A stretch of 64,000 nucleotides of DNA from Lutraria lutraria (Eukaryota > Mollusca > Bivalvia > Venerida > Mactridae). The DNA lies in NCBI GenBank assembly GCA_964023205.1, contig OZ026835.1:38227083-38291082 (forward strand). The letters run 5' to 3'. Positions 24,767 through 35,375 of the stretch are shown here, piece by piece (position 1 is the first letter of the stretch; every line of letters starts with the position of its first letter). The notes beneath the pieces are model-generated. The model was not told the origin of the DNA. It did not search any database and was given only the letters and a program-made list of their open reading frames with translations. The position numbers and the translations under genes are program-made.

Positions 24767-24991
24767 TCGCTATGGTAACACCCTCAATTTGTTTACCTGT
24801 GATTATCATAGCAAAAGCATGAGTGCTCACTGCTCACCTCTTTGCTGCTTGTACTCTTCCTTCTGGAGGAGAGAATCAAATGTTTATTCCACGAGAATAA
24901 CCCAAAGCAGCTGCAATATATATGGGTAGTGTATTTATGTTGTATTGTTCAAGTATGACTTTTAGTGTGTACAACTACTTGTAATTGTTCA

Positions 24992-25500
24992 CAATCTGAT
25001 TAAAATCATATCCTCAAACCCGCTACGCTATGAGGATCTGAAGACGACCTATAGAAGGTCACCTCAGGTGACCTTTTCTGAGGTGACCTTTTCCACTAGC
25101 CAATCAGCGCCTTACTTTTGATCTGATTCTATTTTTAACTGCGGTAAAAAAACAATATTTGACTTGTAGTTATCACGAACACCTATTCTTACGCAACTAA
25201 ATGTAATGATAGCGCCCATGTGACATGCGTGTTTATTAGATTTTCTGTACTACTATGGCCGAATCGATCAGGTTGCAGACAAATATGTTATACATAATTT
25301 AATGTTTACTAACGTTTAAATAACATCGTCAGGTAGAAAGTTTATTCGGCCAAAGTACCGATGAAACGAGTTATACAATTGGCTGAATTATAAATAGATA
25401 TAAATAGTGAACATGGAAATTCCGACTTTTGAAAATAGAAACTGGTATAGGCCGTCATCAGATCTTGCCGTAAGGAAGATCGAATACTTTAGTCAGATTG
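24992..25500. mobile_element. 509-bp MITE with 9-bp target duplication (copy B)
   Basis: Inverted relative to copy A at 15665-16178. It begins CAATCTGATTAAAATCATAT and ends ACTTTAGTCAGATTG. It is flanked by identical AATTGTTCA (24983-24991 and 25501-25509). It lies 226 bp after the IAP-1 stop codon and so probably in the 3' UTR. It has an extra TGAGGTGACCTTTTC repeat that copy A lacks. Confidence 0.9.
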
Positions 25501-25696
25501 AATTGTTCACTAATAGTAACATTCAAGGTACAACTAAGTATTTGCGACTGTGATTATGCTAAAAGAGATTTAGTTTCTTTGTTTTCAATCTTTAAACTCA
25601 GTTGAATGTCACTATAAAGTCAGTGTACAGTTCATTTGATTATAACTATTGGAAACAAAACAAATTCTTCTGCTCTAGTCAGATTGCTCAATTTAT

Positions 25697-25763
25697 ATGT
25701 ATCTGGTTTGTATAAAATGACAATATGATTATTATATTGTCATTTTATACAAACCAGATACAT
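25697..25763. repeat. perfect 30-bp inverted repeat
   Basis: Arms 25697-25726 and 25734-25763 are exact complements (ATGTATCTGGTTTGTATAAA at the left end) around the 7-nt loop GATTATT. It lies about 0.9 kb past the IAP-1 stop. If transcribed it would form a long uninterrupted stem. Confidence 0.85.
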
Positions 25764-27690
25764 TTCACGCAGTTTTCTCTTTAATATTGAAAACAATGAA
25801 ATTCTTACAGACGAAAAAAGTGGAACATATCTTTTGCAAGGTCTGTACTATAGATCTTAAGACAGTTTGCAGATACTCTGAGATGGCATTTAGTGTGTTA
25901 TACTCATCAACCTGCTCTTATATTAAAGATCCTATAAAAACACACTGATTAACACCTGTTTAATATGTATTGGTCTATATGATGTTGATCTTAATGGTAA
26001 AGTTGTCTGTGATATTTTTGTCAAATTTCATATGTATATTGTACATGTAGTAGTCTTTCAAACTTATAAACTGATGTAAATGTATTCATTCATTCTAAAA
26101 TAAGACAACAGGTAACAAATTGTATTACAGCTAGTATTACCTAGCAAAAAAAACATGATAAAATCACACAATTGCTTGTTCTGAACTTCAAAACACACAT
26201 TCAAAATGCTTACCAGTACATGTTCACACGCACGCACACGCACACAATCATGCACAACGCAAACGTGTACATGTTTACATGTCCATACAAACATTATTCT
26301 AGCGGAATATGAAAAAGAACGTTGATGATTATTCAGGCTTTCTTACCTTTTTATCTGCCAGCTTAAAAGGCACTTTTAAGGTGTATGGTTTTTAGAAATA
26401 AACAAATAATTTCAATTCCTGAAAGACCTTGATTGTAATCTTGAAAGTGATCAATCAAAATGTTAATCTGAATCAGTTTGTAACAGTGTATATAGACGAG
26501 GAGTTTTGTATATACAACCTTGTACGTGTAAATAATTCATTTATACTCATTTAGACTAGTAAGGAAAGCAGTAAGAGTATAATGCTTCTATTTACAGTGA
26601 TGTTTCAGTTTGTTGCTAAATAAGTTTATATTTAACTCACTATTACAGCTAGACTGTAAGACATAAGATGAGGTCTCAATAATAAGATCCTGTGATCAAT
26701 CATAATAAGTAAACATTAATATCATCTAATGTTATTCAAATGGATATAAAAATTAATACCAAGTACTTCTTAATAATCTTATAATTCAATCTTAAGATAA
26801 ACATGTTTCGGCCGCCAGTGTTTACATTTTAGCTTGTAGATTATTCATTCAAGGACAAATTATCCCATGCTTGAAAACATGATTTTTTTCTTGATTTCTT
26901 CTTGCAGACTTCATGAATAGTGCATAAATAACAATTTGATAAGGGATATTACCTTGACCTAACTAAGTGTATGTTGTTCCTGTAACATTTGTATCCTTGA
27001 GAATATTTATCAAATAATTAATTTAATGGGGTTAGGGTTGTACATGTTAAACTGTAAATCTGGTACTTGCATTGGCCTTACATGGTAACATAATAACAAA
27101 CAGTAATATCATGTAAATAATGTAATGTATTGTATTCTTTTAGACACATTTCAAAAATAAAATGTTTTAATAAAGAAATAAAAACAATTATAAATTATCT
27201 TGTGTCTTGTTTTGTTGTTGAGTAAAGTCAAACCTGTGTTAGTGGCCACCTCCGAATAAAGGCCACCCTGTGAATAAAGGTCATTCTTTTAAAAACTGAT
27301 TGATTCTTTAGAACAAAATGACCTCCAAATAAAAGGCCACATTTTGTCTTTCCAATGGATGACCTTATATACAGAAAGTTTGACGGTACATAGAAGTACT
27401 CTGGGGCCTGACTTCATAGATGATGTATTATTCTATGAATGATAAATGAAAATGACTAAATTGTCAATGGACATTGGTTTATATCATGATGTCGACAATC
27501 AAATTTGGCACAATCCTACAACAGTGCTACTGGTGGACTAATGTGGAATTATCCTTCCTGTTTACACCCTCACAACGAGCATTGAAAATGGCATAGATTT
27601 GGTTACAGAGCCATAAGAGATGTTGTTGGACCTGGCATGTTTGACCAACAATATTACAGTAATAGCTCACAAATAACATGCCATTTTACT
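25764..27690. other. 3' flank of IAP-1
   Basis: AT-rich, no gene. It has a CA/CG-rich microsatellite near 26225-26250, AATAAA-type signals clustered at 27155-27182 that could end the IAP-1 transcript, and a MITE at about 27222-27365. Confidence 0.45.
27222..27365. mobile_element. CAGTCAAACCTGTG-family MITE (copy 2)
   Basis: Begins AAAGTCAAACCTGTGTTAGT and contains GGCCACCTCCGAATAAAGGC and GGCCACATTTTGTCTTTCC, the family's internal landmarks. The far terminus is eroded. Confidence 0.65.
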
Positions 27691-27694
27691 ATCA

Positions 27695-30285
27695 GTGAGT
27701 GCTCAGTTTACTATCAGAGAGTGCTCTTGTTAACCATCAGAAAGATAATACAGTTCACTATCAGAGAGTGCTCTTGTTTACTATCAGAGAGTGCTCTTGT
27801 TTACTATCAGAGAATGCTCTTGTTTACTATCAGAGAGTGCTCTTGTTTACTATCAGAGAGTGCTCTTGTTTACTATCAAAGAATTTTCTTGTTTACTATC
27901 AGAGAGTGCTCAGTTTACTATCAGAGAGTGCTCAGTTTACTATCAGAGAGTGCTCTTGTTTACTATCAGAGAATGCTCTTGTTTACTATCAAAGAATGCT
28001 CTTGTTTACTATCAGAGAGTGCTCAGTTTACTATCAGAGAGTGCTCAGTTTACTATCAGAGAGTGCTCAGTTTACTATCAGAGAGTGCTCTTGTTTACTA
28101 TCAGAGAGTGCTCAGTTTACTATCAGAGAGTGCTCAGTTTACTATCAGAGAGTGCTCTTGTTTACTATCAGAGAGTGCTCAGTTTACTATCAGAGAGTGC
28201 TCAGTTTACTATCAGAGAGTGCTCAGTTTACTATCAGAGAGTGCTCAGTTTACTATCAGAGAGTGCTCAGTTTACTATCAGAGAGTGCTCTTGTTTACTA
28301 TCAGAGAGTGCTCTTGTTTACTATCAGAGAGTGCTCTTGTTTACTATCAGAGAGTGCTCAGTTTACTATCAGAGAGTGCTCAGTTTACTATCAGAGAGTG
28401 CTCTTGTTTACTATCAGAGAGTGCTCTTGTTTACTATCAGAGAGTGCTCTTGTTTACTATCAGAGAGTGCTCAGTTTACTATCAGAAAGTGCTCTTGTTT
28501 ACTATCAGAGAGTGCTCTTGTTTACTATCAGAGAGTGCTCTTGTTTACTATCAGAGAATGCTCTTGTTTACTATCAGAGAATGCTCTTGTTTACTATCAG
28601 AGAGTGCTCTTGTTTACTATCAGAGAGTGCTCAGTTTACTATCAGAGAGTGCTCAGTTTACTATCAGAAAGTGCTCTTGTTTACTATCAGAGAGTGCTCT
28701 TGTTTACTATCAGAGAATGCTCTTGTTTACTATCAGAGAGTGCTCTTGTTTACTATCAGAGAGTGCTCAGTTTACTATCAGAGAGTGCTCAGTTTACTAT
28801 CAGAAAGTGCTCTTGTTTACTATCAGAGAGTGCTCTTGTTTACTATCAGAGAGTGCTCTTGTTTACTATCAGAGAGTGCTCAATTTACTATCAGAGATTG
28901 CTCTTGTTTACTATCAGAGAGTGCTCAGTTTACTATCAGAGAGTGCTCTTGTTTACTATCAGAGAGTGCTCAGTTTACTATCAGAGAGTGCTCAGTTTAC
29001 TATCAGAAAGTGCTCTTGTTTACTATCAGAGAGTGCTCTTGTTTACTATCAGAGAGTGCTCTTGTTTACTATCAGAGAGTGCTCTTGTTTACTATCAGAG
29101 AGTGCTCTTGTTTACTATCAGAGAGTGCTCAATTTACTATCAGAGAGTGCTCTTGTTTACTATCAGAGAGTGCTCAGTTTACTATCAGAGAGTGCTCTTG
29201 TTTACTATCAGAGAGTGCTCAGTTTACTATCAGAGAGTGCTCTTGTTTACTATCAGAGAGTGCTCTTGTTTACTATCAGAGAGTGCTCAGTTTACTATCA
29301 GAGAGTACTCAGTTTACTATCAGAGAGTGCTCAGTTTACTATCAGAGAGTGCTCTTGTTTACTATCAGAGAGTGCTCTTGTTTACTATCAGAGAGTGCTC
29401 TTGTTTACTATCAGAGAGTGCTCTTGTTTACTATCAGAGAGTGCTCTTGTTTACTATCAGAGAGTGCTCTTGTTTACTATCAGAGAGTGCTCTTGTTTAC
29501 TATCAGAGAGTGCTCTTGTTTACTATCAGAGAGTGCTCAGTTTACTATCAGAGAGTGCTCTTGTTTACTATCAGAGAGTGCTCTTGTTTACTATCAGAGA
29601 ATGCTCTTGTTTACTATCAGAGAGTGCTCTTGTTTACTATCAGAGAGTGCTCTTGTTTACTATCAGAGAATGCTCTTGTTTACTATCAGAGAGTGCTCTT
29701 GTTTACTATCAGAGAGTGCTCAGTTTACTATCAGAGAGTGCTCAGTTTACTATCAGAGAGTGCTCTTGTTTACTATCAGAGAGTGCTCAGTTTACTATCA
29801 GAGAGTGCTCAGTTTACTATCAGAGATTGCTCAGTTTACTATCAGAGAGTGCTCTTGTTTACTTTCAGAGAGTGCTCTTGTTTACCATCAGAAAGATAAT
29901 ACAGTTTATTATCAGAGAGTGCTCAGTTTATTATCAGAGAGTGCTCAGTTTATTATCAGCGAGTGCTCAGTTTATTATCAGAGAGTGCTCAGTTTACTAT
30001 CAAGAGTGTGCTCACTTTCCTATCAGACAGTGCACATGCTCAGTTTACTATCAGATAGTGGTCAGAGTGCCCAGTTACTATCATAGAGTGCTCAGTTTAC
30101 TATCAACGGGTGCTCACTTTACTATAAGAGTTTGCAAAGTTTATTATCAGACAGTGCTCCTTTACTATCAGGGAGTGCTCAGTTTACTATCAGACAGTGT
30201 ACATGCTCGGTATACTATCAAAGGGTGTTCAGTTTACTATCAGAGTTTGCATAGTTTACTATCAGACAGTGCTAAGTTCGAGACG
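27695..30285. repeat. 22/23-bp minisatellite array, roughly 110 units
   Basis: Two unit types alternate irregularly: CTCAGTTTACTATCAGAGAG+TG (22 bp) and CTCTTGTTTACTATCAGAGA+GTG (23 bp). Minor variants have AGAATG or AGAAAG. The core is very homogeneous, while the last 300 bp and the first few units are degenerate. No frame of either unit has a stop on the plus strand, so mixing 22- and 23-bp units leaves all three plus-strand frames open for over 2 kb. The resulting open frames are a property of the repeat, not evidence of a gene. A variant block GAAAGATAATACAGTT occurs near both ends (27740 and 29890). Confidence 0.95.
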
Positions 30286-30402
30286 CTAAATCATATATTC
30301 AAAACACCCTAGACAATATAGCACTTGTAAAACTTATTTAACCTTTAACCGTTGATAAAAATCCCCATATTAAAAGGTTATAATATATTTTTAGTAGTAC
30401 TA

Positions 30403-31070
30403 GGGGCGGTAAGAAAATAACCGGACTCTTGGATCGTTCTCGAAAACCATTTAACATTTTTCAAAAAATCTTTCTATTCTTTTTCAAAATATTCTTCACC
30501 TACGCCTGGTCAAGTGTTCTTTTGTATTGGTCGCTCTGGTTGCCTGTTGATCATCAGGCAGCTGTTTAGGCACCCACCTAGCACTTAACATGCTCATGTC
30601 TATAGGTGTTCGTGAAAATCCTGTGTGCCGATGCCTTACCGATGCTGAACTTGTTGGTTACCTCATCCAAAGTTACTCGACTATCTTTGTGGACAAAAGC
30701 TTCAACATTTGCCCTACGTCTGTCGCAAACACTTGTTCTGCCATCACGAAACTGAGAAACCCAGTGACAGTATGGTGATCGTGATACACATTTATCAGAA
30801 CTCTTTTTTATCCTTTAGGTCTATTCACCTTCTGCAACCATGAACTTTATTGAGCGCTGATCCTCTAACAATTAAAGAGCCCATGATAGCTGAAACACCT
30901 ATCATATATCAATGGGCAAAAACTGTGTATACACAATTGTCATTGAAAATAAACTGATCAAGTTATTGGCGAAATAATGTAGTTTTCATCAATGTAAAAT
31001 GTGTTTATATTATATAGCTACCCGTGGAAAGACATGAGCATGAAAAGTCCGGATATTTTCTGACCGTCCC
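30403..31070 (-). mobile_element. internally deleted mariner-like element
   Basis: Terminal inverted repeats 30403-30427 and 31046-31070 match at 22 of 25 positions (left end GGGGCGGTAAGAAAATAACC). The left flank is TA; the right flank is TC, perhaps a mutated TA. The interior encodes a broken N-terminal transposase fragment on the minus strand. Confidence 0.75.
30500..30780 (-). pseudogene. mariner transposase N-terminal fragment
   Basis: The minus strand reads WVSQFRDGRTSVCDRRRANV, EAFVHKDSRVTLDEVTNKF and SIGKASAHRIFTNTYRHEH. A stop follows, then VGA and further stops, with remnants of a WVPKQLPDDQQAT-like segment in shifted frames. This is the helix-turn-helix (paired-like) DNA-binding portion of mariner/SETMAR-type transposases. 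The DDD/E catalytic domain is missing, so it is non-functional. Confidence 0.75.
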
Positions 31071-31674
31071 TCGTACAAACAACGCCATACATAGAATGCA
31101 TGAAAAATTGCAAACATTGAGGCAAAATTCTCTTGAACAGAGACCAAGAATGTAAGTAAAATGCATGGAGTGAATTGTAATATTTTACTGTATGACCAAT
31201 CTTTGTACACATCAGCTTAGAAAAAGATAATAGAGTTTTCATGAATAAATAACAAACAAACAAAAAAAAACTTATATTTCATGAGCATGCAAGCAGATCG
31301 AAACAAACAATTTGTTTACGCCGAATACTAAATATATAGGCGCGTACGTATCTTAAAATAACTTAATCCAGTTAGCTCATCGAATATCTCTTGTCTATCA
31401 ACATGATCGGAACATTGATAATTCATTGATGTCCGAAAATGTCTTTTTCTAGTCTTGATCATACGAGATCAGCGATAACGATTCGTTACCAAAAATAAAC
31501 TGACTGCTGATAAGCTAATCGACGACCAAAAACGCTACCATATTGCGCCATTAATATAGAAAACAAGACAACTTCGAAAATAAACATAATTTTTTTATAT
31601 ATATACTAACATCAACGTATTGGTGCTAGGAGACATTGCTGTTACGGTCTATATGAAACAACGGTTGTACGTAT
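31071..31674. other. gene-free spacer
   Basis: No coding signal or recognised repeat between the mariner relic and the Helentron-like element. Confidence 0.4.
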
Positions 31675-32617
31675 TTAGCTCACCAGAGCACAAAGTGCTC
31701 ATGGTAAGCTATTGTGATCGGTTGATGTCCGTCGTCCGTGTGTGCGTGCGTGCGTGCGTGCGTCAACAATTGCTTTAAACAACTTCTCCTTCTTAACCAA
31801 TTGGCCAATTTCAACGAAACTTTACATGGATGTTCCTTGCATGAAGCTCTACCAAAGCTGTTAAAAAATTTAATTTCATTAAAAACTCTGGTTGCCATGG
31901 CAACCAATAGGAAAAACTTTAAAAATATCTTCTTGTCCAAAACCACAGGGCCTAGAGCTTAGATTTTTGGTGTGTAGTATTGTCTAGAGGACCTCTACCA
32001 AATTTGTTAAAATTATTGCCTTAGGGTCAAAATTGGCCCCGCCCCAGGGGTCACTTGATTCATATAGGCCTATGTAGGAAAATTTAAAAAAAGCTTCTTG
32101 ACCTAAACCAGAATACATAGAGCCTAGATATTTTGTATGTAGCTTCATCTAGTGAACCTCTAACAAGTTTGTTCAAATTATTGCCCTGGGGTCAACATTG
32201 ACCCCGCCCTGGGGTTTAATCTAATCTATTTAGGAATTAACATTTAAAAAATCTTCTCGTCCGAAACCAAAAGACCTATAGCTAAGATATTTGGTATGTA
32301 GCATTGTCTAGTGGACCTCTACCAAGTCTGTTAAATGTATGGCCCTAGGGTGAAAATTATCCCCGCCCCGGGGTTCACATGATTTATATATAGGCTTATA
32401 TAGGAAAAAAAGAAAATCTTCTTGTCCAAAACCCCAAGGCCTAGAGCTTATATATTTTGTATGTAGCATTGACTGGTGGACATCTACCAAGTTTGTTTAA
32501 ATTATTGCCGTAGGGCCAAAGTTGGCCCCGCCGCCAATTTTACAAAGGCTCATGATAATTTTTCTCTATGAGTCTTTTTATCTGGTGAGCGATATAGGGC
32601 CATCATGGCTCTGTTGT
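31675..32617 (-). mobile_element. Helentron-like tandem-repeat element X
   Basis: Read on the minus strand, it starts AACAACAGAGCCATGATGGC and ends with the hairpin around GAGCAC/GTGCTC followed by GGTGAGCTAAA. The inside holds about four ~150-bp units with GGGGCGGGGCCAATTTTGAC-type cores. It is the same family as 41420-43643 in the opposite orientation. A GTGC microsatellite (31741-31762) lies near the 3' end. The CTAA terminus with a preceding hairpin and central tandem repeats fits non-autonomous Helentrons. Confidence 0.7.
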
Positions 32618-34763
32618 TTTGTTTGCATTAGAAAATGTACATAGCAATCAATGGCATATAATAATTAATCATGCTCTTCTCTAAAATCGTAATATCTCGT
32701 ATAATAGAAAAGACCAAAACACCATAAATACGTAACGTCTTTGAAATGACAGAGCAATTTTAATTGGATAAATGTATGTTATAGTTCGTTAAATCGATTA
32801 CATCATGACTTGAAATCGATCGTTCGCACAATGGTCCAATTAATTAAACATTAAGTCACATATTCATCACAATAAAAAATATCTATCTTTGGGTGCATGC
32901 CAATCATTTGATATATTGATAAATAAATGTGGACGCCGGTGTAGCATAGAATTTTGACCCCGTTGAAAAATGACCCCAGGGGTTATTGATCAATTTTCAA
33001 CGTTAAATATTGACCTATACCGTTAAATAATGACCCATTACGCGTGAAAATTTGACCCTCGTTGAAAAATGATCAGCCTTTATAGAGTTATTTTCAGCGT
33101 TGAAAACCACTACTTACAGTATATAAATATGTAATGTAAGTCATTCTCTCGATTGCTATTTATAAAACTTTACAACAGGTTCACAAGTAATTTAAATTTT
33201 ACATATACACGATTTGTTCGTTTTTCTTTTAAACAGGCTCTTTAATTCATTGTGTATTGATAGGGCCAGGCACCGATTTTTTTATTTATTTGAAATACTG
33301 ACAAATTGCATGAAGCATGAAAAAACCATCATCCAAAACTGAAACAAGAGTTCTGCGGCATATATTGAGAATGCATGATTGAATGGTGCCGAGATTGAGA
33401 AAGTTTGTCAGTTTAGGCTTAGAAAGCTAACTCAAAATGGACAAGTCTCCGGATAAACTTTCTCCATTATATATGTATATATATGTTTTCGATTTGTTCT
33501 GTTACAAATAAAAAAATAAGTCCAAAAAGTCCATTTACATGGGTTTAAAACCTCATGACGTGACAGTAAAATAATCCCATGCTATATTTGACTGCTTGAT
33601 TCGATGTCACGTACCTTAGGCAATCACAAAATTATATTTAACATAATCAATGGAACATGCGTTATTTTAATTTAAGAAAACATGAAGAAATATTTTGCAT
33701 AAAGATCGATGGCGTTGAAATCGTTAATTGTCCGTTTTTCAATCGATTATAATTGTCGTCGAGTTAGTGTAGGCCTTATATAGTTGATAGTCGGCGACTA
33801 GCGCAGCATCACTATAGTACTACAAATATACACCCGATAAAATACCCAACACTCCTATCAACATTTCAACCAAAACGTGCGTAACCATTATTCCTACAAA
33901 TAAAACCACACCAGGGTGTATACTTATTATTTCGTTCATTTCCTCATGCTGTCATGCATCATAAACTAGGAGAATAAAAGATACTTTTTGCTGCACCCCC
34001 ACCTTTCTATTCTTGCTTTGTTTTCTGGGGGATATTTTGTGAATAACTATGATATCAGAAATTTAGTTATTTATGGATTTGTGCGTCACAGCGAACACAA
34101 AATTGGGAAACCAGGATAATATCTCCTGGTACGGCTGTTACGTAAATTCTAATCATCATTGTATAATTATGAAGAGGTACACGAGGCGGATCAGATGATA
34201 CATATATTGTACCTGTTGTGTCACGTACACGTACTAACACTGATCACTTATCAGACTGAAACCTATGTTTTTATACATGTAAAATAGCTGGGACCATTAT
34301 GTATCTTACTAATATGAATATCTCTTATCTAGAATAAATGTAAAATACACCATGTAGTATATATTAATCACATTCCTTACCAGTTATAATACAAGTCATT
34401 TACCACGGAGTACAATTACATGTATATTCATGTACAACCACCAACGTATATAAATCTTAGTAATCAAAGGACTGATGTAGTCGGTATCCCTAGTACAAAT
34501 ACTTTAAGAAACCTAATTAAGTATAACGGTACTGCGTTCTTCATCGAAAATAAAAACATTAAGCCTACGCAATGTTGTTGTTATAAAATGAACATCACCA
34601 ATGAAATATATTGCATATGTTGTATGGTTTGCCTGCTTGTGCTGTCAAAATCTCAAGCTCCAAATACAATGAACATAATTATATAGTGGCACTGTGTGGA
34701 TGTAAAGAAGGCACATGATCAGCTAGGCAGTTGTAAGTTCTTATATATGTATACGTATGTGAC
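32618..34763. other. gene-free stretch
   Basis: No gene is supported. Between 32945 and 33115 is a run of degenerate repeats of TTGACCC-GTTGAAAAATGACCC, on both sides of a CATTACGCG core, resembling a decayed MITE. Confidence 0.45.
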
Positions 34764-34770
34764 GCTCGAT

Positions 34771-34807
34771 CAGAGGCGTATAATACAATGTATTATATAC
34801 GTCTCTG
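34771..34807. mobile_element. 37-bp palindromic micro-MITE, CAGAGACG family
   Basis: CAGAGGCGTATAATACA faces TGTATTATATACGTCTCTG. Flanks GCTCGAT and GTTCGAT agree at 6 of 7 positions. Relative of 15535-15580. Confidence 0.7.
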
Positions 34808-34824
34808 GTTCGATCATATTAAAT

Positions 34825-34864
34825 CAAAGACTTAATTATATCCACACATATAATTAAGTCCTTG
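34825..34864. mobile_element. 40-bp palindromic micro-MITE, CAAGGACTT family
   Basis: CAAAGACTTAATTATAT faces ATATAATTAAGTCCTTG around CCACAC. Flanks ATTAAAT and ATTAAAA agree at 6 of 7. It inserted only 17 bp from the previous micro-MITE. Confidence 0.7.
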
Positions 34865-35268
34865 ATTAAAATGCATGATCTAAAATTTATAAAGAAATAT
34901 TTCAAAGGACTCTTTTAATTCATAAGGTGTTGACAGGCGTTTCTCGCTCTTGTTGTTGTAAAGTCAATACTTTTGTATTATAGGTTGTCTACGCGTTTCA
35001 TAAATATCTTGTTTACTTCGTTCGTGTTATAAACTAGAACGTTCTGGATGATCTAGATTTTTCGCGATCTCATGAAAATATACTATTTATTCAAATATTT
35101 ACATTATATTTGGACTACCATGATTTACAAATGCATCTCAGTTTCACAAATGGTTTCAATGATAAGATACATTCTTGTAATTCTGAATTTCTGGAAACAT
35201 CGATAAGTAAGTATTGTGAGTAACGTTAGGTCAAGTCCTTGGTTAGGTGTATTACCATGATTCATTTC

Positions 35269-35291
35269 TATAAATAGCCACTGGGATTTCC
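35269..35291 (+). promoter_or_regulatory. IAP-2 core promoter: TATA box and kappaB motif
   Basis: TATAAATAG (35269-35277) is followed by GGGATTTCC (35283-35291), a consensus kappaB site, 107 bp before the ATG. The block TTTCTATAAATAGC...GGATTTCC is shared with IAP-1. Confidence 0.62.
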
Positions 35292-35375
35292 GTCTGATAT
35301 ATATATATTTACAACAGTGCGCTCACTTACAAGTATATTCCAGATTGACATGAACGAAGTGGCTGTTTAACTGCA

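Noticed and set aside
27695..30285. CRISPR-like regular repeats
   Set aside because: Units are directly abutting with no unique spacers, and the DNA is animal.
27637..30312. 891-, 795- and 702-codon open frames on the plus strand
   Set aside because: They lie in the 22/23-bp minisatellite; all three frames are open because the unit lacks stops, and the peptides are pure repeat translations.
30590..30778. 62-codon plus-strand open frame
   Set aside because: Antisense shadow of the mariner transposase fragment.
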